NCBI GenBank assembly: GCA_004020645.1
Contig: SAQL01000007.1
Location: 62,001-126,000, forward strand
Length of the DNA: 64,000 bases
Source: Mesorhizobium sp.
GTDB lineage: Bacteria > Pseudomonadota > Alphaproteobacteria > Rhizobiales > Rhizobiaceae
Direction: 5' to 3'
Shown piece after piece: positions 31,687 through 39,633 of this stretch. The notes beneath the pieces were generated by a model. The model worked only from the letters and a program-made list of their open reading frames with translations, had not been told where the DNA came from and searched no databases. The translations under genes and the position numbers were made by a program. Every line of letters begins with the position of its first letter. Within the stretch, counting starts at the first letter, position 1.

Positions 31687-32080
31687 TCTCCAGATCCGTA
31701 AGCCGGAACTCGTCCGCCGTCGAAAGCATCGGAACGGCATAGTGGCGCGCGCAAGCGTAGTGAAAGCAATCCGCGAGGTTGAGGCGATTTGGCCCGGATC
31801 GAAATCGCATGGCTGCATCCAACGACAGCGAGACTGTGGCTGACGGATCGGGCAGGTCACGAACCGCGATATCTCGTTGCTCCAGGAATGCGATGACCAG
31901 ACGCCTGCTGTCGTCGACGGAAATCGCGAACTTGTCCGGGCGCGCAAGAGCCACCGCCGCTTCCCATACGGCTATCGCGGACGTGAACCGTTCTGCAGCT
32001 GCAACCACGGCGTCGGAGCAGCGTTCAGCTTCGTTCTCATCGCTGAGGATGGCGATTATCGCGGCCGCATCGATGAACAT
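31676..32080 (-). CDS. vapC: VapC-family PIN-domain toxin
   Basis: This 134-residue PIN-domain ribonuclease has the acidic residues expected for the metal site: D4 in MFIDAAAIIAILSDE, the Glu of AIAVWEAAVALA (about residue 40), the Asp of LNLADCFHYACA (about 104) and the Asp of PMLSTADEFRLTDLE. VapC toxins cut tRNA or rRNA when freed from antitoxin. Its start shares one base with the vapB stop, the usual coupled arrangement. It sits between murJ and trpS, a place where no such module is expected, and overlaps the murJ end by 11 bases. Confidence 0.9.
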   Translation of the reverse strand: MFIDAAAIIAILSDENEAERCSDAVVAAAERFTSAIAVWEAAVALARPDKFAISVDDSRRLVIAFLEQRDIAVRDLPDPSATVSLSLDAAMRFRSGPNRLNLADCFHYACARHYAVPMLSTADEFRLTDLETIP

Positions 32081-32325
32081 CAGCTCTCCCCGGACATTTC
32101 ATCGAAGACCGAGCGAGGGAGTGGCCTGCGCGCCTTTTCGTTCAGCTTGATTCCGATTTCCGCGCGAAGGCGGGCGGCGGTTTGGAGAGGCGTCTCGCGG
32201 TTGCGCCGGCGCTCCAATGCTTCACGCATGGCGATCACAATCGCCTCGGTGATGCCGACGCCCTCGAGCTTGGCGAAAGCACGCGTCAGATTGTCCGCCT
32301 CCTTGTTGTTGATATTGATCGTCAT
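32080..32325 (-). CDS. vapB: VapB-family antitoxin
   Basis: This 81-residue antitoxin begins MTININNKEADNLTRAFAKL with a ribbon-helix-helix-like N-terminus (GVGITEAIVIAMREALERRR). Its C-terminal half (AARLRAEIGIKLNEKARRP, then LPRSVFDEMSGES) is the part that wraps the toxin. The short hydrophobic-acidic end with SVFDEMSG is typical of this Rv0623-like VapB group. The dimer would bind the dyad at 32356-32371 and repress its own operon together with VapC. Confidence 0.88.
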   Translation of the reverse strand: MTININNKEADNLTRAFAKLEGVGITEAIVIAMREALERRRNRETPLQTAARLRAEIGIKLNEKARRPLPRSVFDEMSGES

Positions 32326-32355
32326 TGGTTTTGCCTCATTGGTGTAGGTGACATT

Positions 32356-32371
32356 ATGTAGCTATCTACAT
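32356..32371. promoter_or_regulatory. Probable VapB operator
   Basis: ATGTAG and CTACAT form a perfect inverted repeat separated by CTAT (ATGTAGCTATCTACAT), 30 bases upstream of the vapB start. A further GTAG lies at 32344-32347. Such dyads close to the start codon are the usual binding sites of VapB-VapC complexes. Assignment rests on symmetry and position. Confidence 0.65.
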
Positions 32372-32490
32372 TGCCTCGTCAACGTCGGGCGAAACGGAAG
32401 CCATTCCCTCGGCGCTAAGCCAATTTTGTTCTCGCTTTGTGCCGGCAGTTATGCTATCAACCTCGTCACGGTGCTGATTTGCGCCAACGA

Positions 32491-32515
32491 CCCGCCGCAA
32501 GGCGGGCTTTTGTTT
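32491..32515 (+). terminator. Terminator-like hairpin upstream of trpS
   Basis: CCCGCC, loop GCAA and GGCGGG form a six-base-pair all-GC stem, followed by CTTTTGTTT. It lies 145 bases ahead of the trpS start on the same strand, so it could end transcription from the left or act as an attenuator in a trpS leader. I see no clear competing antiterminator or Trp-rich leader peptide, so simple termination is the safer reading. Confidence 0.6.
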
Positions 32516-32658
32516 CTAGTCGGCGCTATCCTCCTCTTGCGGCGTCTGCGCCCCCCATCCAGCAGCCTCTTGATCCGCTCCCCGCTCTCGTCCATAAGCG
32601 CGCCGTCGAAAGACTTTCGCCGCGCGCGAAACGGCCCTCCACAAGCCAGGGAAACCCC

Positions 32659-33771
32659 ATGACTGACTCCAATCAGCCCGTCTTCAATCAGCCTGCCTTC
32701 AATCAGCCTGCCTTCAAGCCGCTCGTCTTTTCCGGCGTCCAGCCGACCGGCAATCTGCATCTCGGCAACTATCTCGGCGCCATCAAGAAATTCGTCGCCC
32801 TGCAGGACACCTCCGATTGCATCTATTGCGTCGTCGACCTGCATTCGCTGACCGCGCAGCTTGTCCATGACGATCTCAAGGACCAGACGCGCTCGATCAC
32901 CGCGGCGTTTCTCGCCTCCGGCATCGACCCGAAAAACCACATCGTCTTCAACCAGTCGCGGGTCATGCAGCACGCCGAGCTCGCCTGGATCTTCAATTGC
33001 GTCGCCCGCATCGGCTGGATGAACCGGATGACGCAGTTCAAGGACAAGGCCGGCAAGGATCGCGAGAACGCCTCGCTTGGGCTGCTCGCGTATCCGAGCC
33101 TGATGGCGGCCGACATTCTCGTCTATCGCGCCACCCATGTGCCGGTCGGCGATGACCAGAAGCAGCATCTGGAGCTGACACGCGACATCGCGCAAAAATT
33201 CAACAACGACTTTTCGGACCGCATCGCCGGCCTTGGCGTCGGCGTCGAGATGAAGGTCGGCGAGGAGACGGTCAACGGCTATTTCCCGCTGACTGAACCG
33301 ATCATCGGCGGACCGGCGGCGCGCGTCATGTCGCTGCGCGACGGCTCGAAGAAGATGTCGAAGTCGGATCCGTCGGACCTGTCGCGCATCAACCTGACCG
33401 ACGATGCCGACACCATCTCCAAAAAGATCCGCAAGGCCAAGACCGACCCCGAGGCGCTGCCCGGGGAATTGGACGGCCTGGCCAGCCGGCCCGAAGCCGA
33501 AAACCTCGTCGGCATCTATGCAGGTCTCGCCGAGATATCGAAGGAGGCGGTGCTGAAAGAGTTCGGCGGCCAGCAATTTTCGGTCTTCAAGCCGGCGCTG
33601 GCCGATCTTGCCGTGGAAAAGCTGGCGCCGGTCGCCGGCGAAATGCGCCGCATTTCCGATGATCGCACCTATGTCGACGCGGTGCTCAGGGACGGCGGCG
33701 AGCGGGCCGGCGCCTTGGCCGAGGCGACGATGAAGACCGTGCGCGACATCATCGGCCTGCTGCAAAGCTGA
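32659..33771 (+). CDS. trpS: Tryptophanyl-tRNA synthetase
   Basis: This 370-residue class Ic synthetase has [19 protein letters not shown] (HIGH-like motif), a tRNA/dimer region [20 protein letters not shown], and [19 protein letters not shown]. The adenylate loop [19 protein letters not shown] carries KMSKS. It charges tRNA-Trp. ATG 32659 opens a 15-base triplicated N-terminal stretch (FNQPA repeats at 32671-32715) not found in typical bacterial TrpRS, which begin near VFSGVQPTG. In many rhizobia trpS directly follows murJ; here vapBC intervenes. Confidence 0.96.
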   Translation: MTDSNQPVFNQPAFNQPAFKPLVFSGVQPTGNLHLGNYLGAIKKFVALQDTSDCIYCVVDLHSLTAQLVHDDLKDQTRSITAAFLASGIDPKNHIVFNQSRVMQHAELAWIFNCVARIGWMNRMTQFKDKAGKDRENASLGLLAYPSLMAADILVYRATHVPVGDDQKQHLELTRDIAQKFNNDFSDRIAGLGVGVEMKVGEETVNGYFPLTEPIIGGPAARVMSLRDGSKKMSKSDPSDLSRINLTDDADTISKKIRKAKTDPEALPGELDGLASRPEAENLVGIYAGLAEISKEAVLKEFGGQQFSVFKPALADLAVEKLAPVAGEMRRISDDRTYVDAVLRDGGERAGALAEATMKTVRDIIGLLQS

Positions 33772-33774
33772 ACC

Positions 33775-33810
33775 TTACAGCGCCGCGCGTCCATTTGGAC
33801 GCGCAAAAGA
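33775..33810. repeat. Partial copy of the CTACAGCG palindromic repeat
   Basis: TTACAGCGCCGCGCGTCC, then ATTT, then GGACGCGC and AAAAGA. The stem GCGCGTCC/GGACGCGC (33785-33792 with 33797-33804) is perfect. This is one arm of the element seen in full at 34455-34719 and 40911-41222. It follows the trpS stop directly and may form its 3' end. Confidence 0.7.
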
Positions 33811-33906
33811 CTCACTGACGCACCCGACACCGCTACATCCGCCGGTCGCTTGCGGCCGGGCTGTGGCGGTGGCAGATTGCGACCGAAACCATCGAACAGG
33901 GTGACT

Positions 33907-34398
33907 ATGGTCTCCAAACGCCTCAGCCGCGAAGCCGGCCATCGCCGCAAGTTCCTGGCGATCATCGACGACACGCCCGAATGCGAGCGGGCCGTCGTCT
34001 ACGCCTCGAAACGCGCGCAGAGCACCAGCGGCGTGCTGGTGCTGCTCTATGTGATCGAGCCCGACGATTTCCAGCATTGGCTGGGTGTCGAGAAGATCAT
34101 GCGCGAGGAGGCCACCGCCACCGCGCGGGCGGCGCTTGATGCTTACGCGAACAAGGTGCGCCAGAAACTTGGCATCGAGCCGGAACTGGTGGTGCGCGAA
34201 GGCAAGCCGACCGAAGAAATCCACAAACTGATCGAGGAAGACCAGGATATTGCCATCCTTGTGCTGGCGGCCGGCGCCGGCAAGGAGGGGCCGGGTCCGC
34301 TGGTCGGCGCGGTCGCCGGCAAGGGCGCCGCCTTCCCGATCCCGGTGACGGTGGTGCCGCAGAACCTGTCGGACGAAGAAATCGACAGCCTGGCCTAA
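33907..34398 (+). CDS. Universal stress protein (UspA family)
   Basis: This 163-residue single-domain Usp has KFLAIIDDTPECERAVVYASKRAQ (first strand and the Asp contacting nucleotide), VLLYVIEPDDFQHWLG and a mid-region VVREGKPTEEIHKLIEEDQDIAILVLAAGAGKEGPGPL. The last stretch is related to the G-2x-G-9x-G ATP motif, though the spacing is altered. The C-terminal strand PIPVTVVPQNL closes the fold. Usp proteins bind nucleotides and aid survival under stress; a specific partner is not visible. Rhizobial genomes often carry it after trpS. Confidence 0.85.
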   Translation: MVSKRLSREAGHRRKFLAIIDDTPECERAVVYASKRAQSTSGVLVLLYVIEPDDFQHWLGVEKIMREEATATARAALDAYANKVRQKLGIEPELVVREGKPTEEIHKLIEEDQDIAILVLAAGAGKEGPGPLVGAVAGKGAAFPIPVTVVPQNLSDEEIDSLA

Positions 34399-34454
34399 GG
34401 TTAAGTTGATATTCAGGTGAGGCCGGCCTGCGAACGGCGGCTTCCTGCGCTTAC

Positions 34455-34719
34455 CTACAGCGCCGCGCGCCCTTTTTGGCGCGCAAAAGACGCTGTAGAA
34501 TTTTGATTTTGCGCATGACCTTTCCGAAATCGATCTCGATTTCGGGGCCATGCGCGGGCTCACGTACTTTAAGTACGCTCCGCTCCGGTTCTCGGAATCC
34601 ACCATTCTCGGCGCGGCCTGACCTGAATCTCAACACACCTTCGCGCAAAATCCCTGGCCAGCGCAAAAATCGAAGTGCTACAGCCCTTGCACGTCCAATA
34701 AGGACGCGCGGCGCTGTAG
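34455..34719. repeat. Composite palindromic element (CTACAGCG family), full copy
   Basis: The 265-base element is bounded by inverted ends: CTACAGCGCCGCGCG at the left and its reverse complement at the right (ending GCGCTGTAG at 34719). Inside, GCGCATG and CATGCGC flank CCGAAATCGATCTCGATTTC, another near palindrome. A second internal stem is ACGTACTTTAAGTACG. Sequence such as TTTGATTTTGCGCATGA is shared with 40911-41222. It fills the gap between the stress-protein gene and nfu and has no credible reading frame. Confidence 0.8.
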
Positions 34720-34837
34720 AAGAAAATTCATTCTCTCGGGCGGCCGTTCCGGCAATGGCTTTCGCTTGAATGTCCTGCCGATAAGGCCTATTTAGAATTA
34801 TTCCAAACTATCTGCCCGAATGGGCACGGAGACATCC

Positions 34838-35407
34838 ATGTTCATCCAGACCGAATCGACGCCAAATCCGGCGACATTGAAGTTCCTGCCCGGCAAGGAA
34901 GTGCTTGTCGAAGGCACCGCCGATTTCCGCGATGCCGACAGCGCCGCTACGGCTTCGCCGCTGGCCGGCCGGCTGTTCGAGATCCCCGGCGTCACCGGCG
35001 TCTTCTTCGGCTATGATTTCGTCACCGTGACCAAGGAAGGTCCCGACTGGCAGCATCTGAAGCCGGCGATCCTCGGGGCCATCATGGAACACTTCATGTC
35101 CGGCGCGCCTGTCATGGCCAAGGCCGGCCCCGCCGCCGAGACCAGCCAGACCGGCGAATTCTACGACAAGGCCGACGAGGAACTGGTCATCACAATCAAG
35201 GAACTGCTCGACACGCGGGTGCGCCCGGCCGTCGCCCAGGACGGTGGCGACATCACCTTCCGCGGCTTCGAGAACGGCACCGTGTTCCTGCACATGAAGG
35301 GCGCCTGCGCCGGCTGCCCGTCGTCGACGGCGACGCTGAAGCACGGCATCCAGAACCTGCTCCGGCATTTTGTGCCCGAGGTGCAGCAGGTCGAGCAGGT
35401 TTCTTAA
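34838..35407 (+). CDS. NifU-like Fe-S scaffold (Nfu family)
   Basis: This 189-residue protein has an N-terminal Nfu domain (MFIQTESTPNPATLKFLPG) and a C-terminal NifU domain whose CxxC lies at C157 and C160 (MKGACAGCPSSTATLKHGIQ). Two molecules bridge a labile [4Fe-4S] cluster through this CxxC and deliver it to client enzymes, as shown for Nfu1 and NfuA. GGAG stands just ahead of ATG 34838. A possible client in the window is the Fe-S enzyme IlvD, but that is only a guess. It ends in a strong terminator. Confidence 0.93.
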   Translation: MFIQTESTPNPATLKFLPGKEVLVEGTADFRDADSAATASPLAGRLFEIPGVTGVFFGYDFVTVTKEGPDWQHLKPAILGAIMEHFMSGAPVMAKAGPAAETSQTGEFYDKADEELVITIKELLDTRVRPAVAQDGGDITFRGFENGTVFLHMKGACAGCPSSTATLKHGIQNLLRHFVPEVQQVEQVS

Positions 35408-35446
35408 AGACTCAAAAACGTCAATTCGCCTGTCGCGCGACAACAA

Positions 35447-35475
35447 AAAACCGGGCCAAAGTGCCCGGTTTTCTG
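35447..35475. terminator. Rho-independent terminator between nfu-like and transpeptidase genes
   Basis: AAAACCGGGC, loop CAAAGT and its complement GCCCGGTTTT form a ten-base-pair stem with A- and T-rich flanks. It lies 40 bases after the nfu-like stop and is symmetrical, so it can serve both this gene and the convergent L,D-transpeptidase gene. Confidence 0.9.
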
Positions 35476-35519
35476 TCTGCGACGTCTGTTGTTGCCTAGA
35501 CGGTCCGCTATGAAAGTTT

Positions 35520-36137
35520 TTACAAGACGATCACTTTAGCGCCGACCGAGGTGCGGTCGTAAAGGTCGATGATGTCCTGGTTCATCAGCCGGATGCAGCC
35601 CGAGGACATCGCCTTGCCGATCGAGTTCCACTCCGGGCTGCCATGCAGGCGATAGCCCGAATCGCCGCCCTTGTTGAACAGATACAGGGCGCGCGCACCG
35701 AGTGGGTTCGTCAATCCGGGATCCATGCCGCCGGCAAATTTGGCGAGTTCCGGCTGGCGCTTGATCATCGCCGAAGGCGGCGTCCAGGTCGGCCATTCGC
35801 GCTTCACCGCGATGCGGGCGGTGCCGCGCCATTCAAAACCCTCGCGGCCGACCCCGATGCCGTAACGCATCGCCTCACCACCGCCCATGACGTAGTAGAG
35901 AAACTTGTTCTGGGTATCGACGACGATGGTGCCCGGCTTTTCATCAGTGTCGTAGCTAACGACCTGCCGTCGGTACTTGAACGGCACCTTTTCGATCGGA
36001 ATGCGCGGCAGGTGATAGCCCGCATCGGTCATCGGGCCGTAGTTGTTGGTGAATATCTGCGAGCCGATGGTGCTGCAACCAGCAATAGCCGTCGACAGCG
36101 CAAGTGCGGCGACGATTGCGAATGACTTCATGCGCAT
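35520..36137 (-). CDS. L,D-transpeptidase (YkuD domain) lipoprotein
   Basis: About 205 residues. The N-terminus MRMKSFAIVAALALSTAIAG ends in lipobox IAGC, so it is probably lipidated and anchored in the membrane facing the periplasm. The YkuD catalytic signature appears as YRLHGSPEWNSIGKAMSSGC followed by IRL: histidine, serine, glycine and nucleophilic cysteine. Such enzymes form 3-3 peptidoglycan crosslinks or attach proteins to peptidoglycan, activities prominent in Rhizobiales. I start at 36137 because the signal peptide begins there; the frame stays open 30 codons further without signal-peptide character. Confidence 0.93.
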   Translation of the reverse strand: MRMKSFAIVAALALSTAIAGCSTIGSQIFTNNYGPMTDAGYHLPRIPIEKVPFKYRRQVVSYDTDEKPGTIVVDTQNKFLYYVMGGGEAMRYGIGVGREGFEWRGTARIAVKREWPTWTPPSAMIKRQPELAKFAGGMDPGLTNPLGARALYLFNKGGDSGYRLHGSPEWNSIGKAMSSGCIRLMNQDIIDLYDRTSVGAKVIVL

Positions 36138-36363
36138 GAAAAGGTCCGATGCCCCGCCCGAAAGATAGCGGCACGAGACGGCCGCCTTGTCGCCATCATT
36201 CATGCTGGCATTTGCTTTGCTTGCCAAGCGGGCGATGCCTATATGCAGGGGCTTACATGCCGGTAAGTCCGCAACTGTGGCTTTTCGGTAACGGCCTTCA
36301 TAAGATTATGTAGGAAATTCAATGGGGCGGCGCGCCAAGCCGTCGGAAGTCAAGGAATCCATC

Positions 36364-36784
36364 ATGAATGTCGGAGATGCCGCCCGCCGTTCCGGCCTGC
36401 CGGCCAAGACCATTCGCTACTATGAGGAGATCGGCCTGATCCGACCGCAGCGCGCCGGCAACGGCTACCGCGACTATTCGGGCGACGACATCCACCGGCT
36501 GATTTTTCTGCGCCGCGCGCAATCTCGGTTTTTCCATCGACGACTGCCGCCAGTTGATGACGCTCTACCAAGACCGCAGCCGCGCCAGCCATGACGTGCG
36601 CGAGATCGCCGCCGCGCATGTGAGTGCAATCGAGGAGAAGGTGCGCGAGCTGCAGTCGATGCGCTCGACCCTGCAGAAGCTGATCCATGCCTGCCACGGC
36701 GACGACCGGCCGGACTGCCCGATCTTGGACGATATGGCGGGCGTTGCCTTGTCGCCGGATAAAGGCATATCCGCACAGGTGTGA
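36364..36784 (+). pseudogene. CueR-like MerR-family regulator, split by a 2-base deletion
   Basis: The first frame (ATG 36364) encodes a MerR DNA-binding domain: MNVGDAARRSGLPAKTIRYY, then EEIGLIRPQRAGNGYRDYS and IHRLIFLRRA. After about 36515 homology continues in another frame: LGFSIDDCRQLMTLYQDRSR, the dimer helix VSAIEEKVRELQSMRSTLQKLI and HACHGDDRPDCPI. The last holds the two cysteines that bind Cu(I) in CueR. Adding GC within the GCGCGC run at about 36513-36521 would restore RRARNLGFS. So a slippage deletion, or a sequencing error in that run, breaks a copper-responsive activator of about 140 residues. A CueR-type promoter precedes copA in this window. Confidence 0.82.
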
Positions 36785-36841
36785 AGGCTGCGCGGCGGTG
36801 GCATTCGATGCCGTCTTTGACGTTTCGTGAGGAGGGGATTG

Positions 36842-37264
36842 ATGATTTCTACAACCGTCGAACTGCGCACTGTCGAAGGCACTCAGGCGGCCATGGGCTG
36901 GGCCGGCGGGCACACGATCGTCGTCGACCGGCCTGAAGGCAAGGCCGGAGGGCTGGGGCTCGGCTTCAATGGCGCCCAGTTGCTGGCACTGGCGATCGGA
37001 CGATGCTTCTGCAACGACCTTCGCTATGTCGCCGAGGAGATGGGCGTGGAGCTCGGAAAAATCATTGTCAGCGTTACAGTGAACCTCGAAGGCAAGCCTT
37101 TGCTGGCAATTTCGGCAACCATGACGGTTTCCTGCGAGACGCTGGACGGTTCCGATCCCCGGAAGGTCATCGACAAGGCCAAGGCGATTACCGCGGTCAG
37201 CAACTCGCTGCGCCAAGGCGTGCCGGTTGCGATCGAGATGGCGGACGCGGACGGACGGGCCTGA
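36842..37264 (+). CDS. OsmC-family protein
   Basis: This 140-residue OsmC/Ohr-fold protein has GGHTIVVDRPEGKAGGLGLGF, LLALAIGRCFCNDLRYVAEEMG with the first redox cysteine, and VSVTVNLEGKPLLAISATMTVSCETLDG with the second. Paired cysteines of this type reduce peroxides in OsmC and Ohr, although many family members are untested. GAGGAGGGG lies just upstream of ATG 36842. It follows the broken CueR-like gene by 57 bases on the same strand and may share its transcript. Confidence 0.85.
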   Translation: MISTTVELRTVEGTQAAMGWAGGHTIVVDRPEGKAGGLGLGFNGAQLLALAIGRCFCNDLRYVAEEMGVELGKIIVSVTVNLEGKPLLAISATMTVSCETLDGSDPRKVIDKAKAITAVSNSLRQGVPVAIEMADADGRA

Positions 37265-37344
37265 CACTTCAAAAGGTAATCGCCGCAGCTAAACGAGCCG
37301 GTGCGCCGTCAGCGCGAAGAGACCAAGCGCCAGCCCCGATGGTG

Positions 37345-38133
37345 CTATTCGTGCCGCCAGATCTTGTAGGCTGAGATCACCAGAATTGCCGCCAGCAGCG
37401 GAAGCAGGATTTGCTCGGGGACCACTCCAAGCAACCGCCCACCGATATATGTCCCGACAATCGAACCGGCAGCCATGGCCAGCAGGAACACCCTGTTCCT
37501 GCCGATGACCGAAAAGCTTTGGTCGCGGCTGTAGCGCGTAAAGCCGACCAGCATCGTCGGCAGGCTTACCGCCAGCGAGAGAGAGCCCGCCAGCTTGATG
37601 TCGGCACCGAACAGAAGGACGAGTGTAGGGATGAGCAGTTCACCGCCTGCCACGCCGAGCAGGGATGCCACGACGCCGATGGCAAATCCTGCGATGATCC
37701 CGGCAACGATCAATGCGGCTCCGCTGATCAATTGCAATCCTGCAGCATCAGGATCATGGTCGAAAACCAAGGCAATCGCGATAAGGATCAGCAGCGCGGC
37801 TATCACCTTGTAAAGCGTTGCCGACTGGAGCCGCGTTGCCCATCCTGCCCCAAACCAAGCGCCTAGAAGGCTACCGGCCAAGAGATTGAGTATGATCGGC
37901 CATTGTGCGGCCAGCGACGCCAGCGGCACCGTTGTGGCCCGGAATGGCAGCGCTGTAGCGACGACAACCAAGCTGGCGGCCTTGTTCAAGATCACCGCTT
38001 CAAGGGCGGCAAATCGAAACAGACCGATCAGGAACGGCAGACGAAACTCTGCCCCGCCCAGGCCGATCAAGCCGCCAAGCGAACCAACACCAGTTCCAAC
38101 TGCAAATGCACCAAGGCCACGCCGCTCAATCAT
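37345..38133 (-). CDS. TauE/SafE-family sulfite exporter-like permease
   Basis: This is a polytopic protein of about 262 residues with eight helices in two repeats. Family motifs at the start of each are GVGSLGGLIGLGGAEFRLPFL and GVVASLLGVAGGELLIPTLVLLFGADIKLAGSLSLAVSLPTMLVGF. TauE/SafE proteins move small anions such as sulfite or sulfoacetate; the substrate is unknown here. I chose ATG 38133 since homologues start just before the first glycine-rich helix. A GTG at 38202, with AGG upstream, would add 23 hydrophilic residues and remains possible. Confidence 0.88.
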   Translation of the reverse strand: MIERRGLGAFAVGTGVGSLGGLIGLGGAEFRLPFLIGLFRFAALEAVILNKAASLVVVATALPFRATTVPLASLAAQWPIILNLLAGSLLGAWFGAGWATRLQSATLYKVIAALLILIAIALVFDHDPDAAGLQLISGAALIVAGIIAGFAIGVVASLLGVAGGELLIPTLVLLFGADIKLAGSLSLAVSLPTMLVGFTRYSRDQSFSVIGRNRVFLLAMAAGSIVGTYIGGRLLGVVPEQILLPLLAAILVISAYKIWRHE

Positions 38134-38251
38134 TGAACCGATATGCCGTGGCGAGACTGGGAATGCTAGCCCCGTTTTCCAGGATGGGTTGGTCAGCTGC
38201 ACAATCGCCTATTGACGGCAGGGTCAATGCTTGATGAAGCTACGGTGCCGA

Positions 38252-38488
38252 TCAAGAGATACTGTCGACACGCTCGGCTATGGCGAATGCCTGTAGGTTC
38301 CTTGCCTTGCCGTGGTCTTCTTCGGCGTTGGCGATAATCGAGAAGAACGCCGCACGGGCGATGTCCTTCTTTGAGGCGTTCGGGTGTTCCTTCCTGGCCG
38401 CTTTGATCAATTGCTTGGGTGCCATGTCAGGCGTCACAACCCGCATCAGGGTGTCGGCTATCGCCTGCATCTCGTCCGCGTTCATCAT
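38252..38488 (-). CDS. Conserved small protein of unknown function
   Basis: This 78-residue protein is predicted all-helical: MNADEMQAIADTLMRVVTPD, then APKQLIKAARKEHPNASKKDIARAAFFSIIANAEE. The middle part looks like a small helical bundle without metal-binding or membrane features. A perfect TAAGGAG stands 6-9 bases ahead of two consecutive ATG codons, so expression is likely. I do not recognise the family. It is on the same strand as the TauE gene, 118 bases upstream of it. Confidence 0.75.
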   Translation of the reverse strand: MMNADEMQAIADTLMRVVTPDMAPKQLIKAARKEHPNASKKDIARAAFFSIIANAEEDHGKARNLQAFAIAERVDSIS

Positions 38489-38727
38489 CCAAACTCCTTA
38501 GAGCCACCCGCACCGGCACAGTATCTCATATTCCTAATGTGTGGAAAACGTGCGGCGTCCGTTTGGGAACCAACCGAGATTTCACGTAAAATCCACACAC
38601 GCATGCGCGCCTTGGGTGCATCAAGAAAAGGGCGACTATCCGGTTGATAAACCCATATGAAGAATAGGAAATATATGTGCGCCACAAGCCGGCTTCGACG
38701 TTTAGAATGGGTCTATAATTGATTATA

Positions 38728-38794
38728 GCGGGACAAATTGGTGGGAATTGAACCCACTACGTCGGTTTTGCAGACCGATGCGTCACCGTCCCGC
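38728..38794 (-). tRNA. tRNA-Cys(GCA)-like RNA lacking a normal D arm
   Basis: On the minus strand GCGGGAC (38794-38788) pairs perfectly with GTCCCGC (38734-38728) as a 7-bp acceptor stem. The anticodon arm is TCGGT-CTGCAAA-ACCGA (5 bp, anticodon GCA, Cys). The T arm is GTGGG-TTCAATT-CCCAC (5 bp, with a GGTTCAATTCC B-box). Only nine bases (GGTGACGCA) stand where the D arm should be, and six extra bases (CAATTT) separate the T stem from the acceptor 3' strand. No CCA is encoded. It is either a degenerate tRNA-Cys or an unusual minimal one. Confidence 0.55.
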
Positions 38795-38909
38795 CCTCAG
38801 ACCTTGGTGCCTCTATGCCCAATCCATCAGCGCTTAGTCAACCTGTCGATGCCCGATGGCCATCAAGAAACGGGTTCAAACCGTGAACAAAGTCTGGCAT
38901 GATGCTGCC

Positions 38910-39410
38910 ATGCCAATTATCTCGCCTTTACCCCTCAATCCCCTGATCGACGGCCGCCAGTCGGAGCGCGCTATGCTGGTTCGGCGCGGCGTACAGCGGC
39001 TCCTCAAGGAAATGGGCGCGCATGTGCTGCCCGAGCTGTCGCTGGCCACCGGGCGCCGCGCCGACCTCGTCGCGCTGACCCGCCAGGGCGACATCTGGAT
39101 CATCGAGATCAAGTCCTCGATCGAGGATTTCAGGGTCGACCGCAAATGGCCGGATTACCGGCTGCACTCCGACCGCTTCTTCTTCGCCACGCATCCCGGC
39201 GTGCCCTCGGAGATCTTTCCGCAGGAATGCGGCTTTATCCTCTCCGACGGCTACGGTGCCGAAATCTTGCGCCATGCGCCCGAGCACCGCATGGCGGCGG
39301 CGACGCGCAAGGCGCTGATGTTGAGGATCGCGCGAGCCGGTGCATCGCGGCTGCTGGCGGCGGAACTCGCCGGTTTGGCGGTGCCGGCGCTGGAGGGCGA
39401 GAGCGAGTAG
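38910..39410 (+). CDS. mmcB: MmcB-family DNA repair protein
   Basis: This 166-residue protein has a PD-(D/E)xK nuclease-like core: GRRADLVALTRQGDIWIIEIK, continuing SSIEDFRVDRKWPDYR, with the Asp and ExK spaced as in that fold. The later FFFATHPGVPSEIFPQECGFILSDGYGAE is typical of alphaproteobacterial MmcB, induced by DNA damage and needed for mitomycin C resistance in Caulobacter. ATG 38910 opens the conserved MPIISPLPLNPLIDGRQSER; an in-frame ATG 18 codons upstream lacks a good ribosome site. No LexA box is obvious upstream. Confidence 0.85.
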   Translation: MPIISPLPLNPLIDGRQSERAMLVRRGVQRLLKEMGAHVLPELSLATGRRADLVALTRQGDIWIIEIKSSIEDFRVDRKWPDYRLHSDRFFFATHPGVPSEIFPQECGFILSDGYGAEILRHAPEHRMAAATRKALMLRIARAGASRLLAAELAGLAVPALEGESE

Positions 39411-39459
39411 AGGGTTTTCGGATCTCACTGTAATCCTCGACGTTTGCGCTGCCCCATCT

Positions 39460-39600
39460 GCCTGCCGGCATCTTCTCCCCGTGAACGGGGAGAAGGGGCG
39501 CTGGCCGCGACCTCGGCACCCCTTCTGCAACGCTGGAGATTGGCGAAATCCTTTGCGAAGGCGCCTTTCTCCCCGTCATATACGGGGAGAAAGGCCCGGC
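39460..39600. repeat. Palindromic intergenic element, third type
   Basis: Two hairpins, CTTCTCCCCGTGAACGGGGA (39472-39495) and CTTTCTCCCCGTCATATACG (39564-39594), form the arms. They are bracketed by inverted CTGCCGGCA and CCCGGCAGGG-like ends. The core contains CAACGCTGGAGATTGGCGAA, whose reverse complement resembles part of the loop at 22801-22866, so the two elements share an ancestor. It separates convergent mmcB and nhaA and does not code. Confidence 0.75.
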
Positions 39601-39633
39601 AGGGCAATGAGGGGCGGCGCCGACGTTCGTCGG

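Noticed and set aside
38728..39410. Genomic island attached at the tRNA-like sequence
   Set aside because: No integrase, no flanking direct repeat of the tRNA end, and neighbouring genes are core alphaproteobacterial ones.
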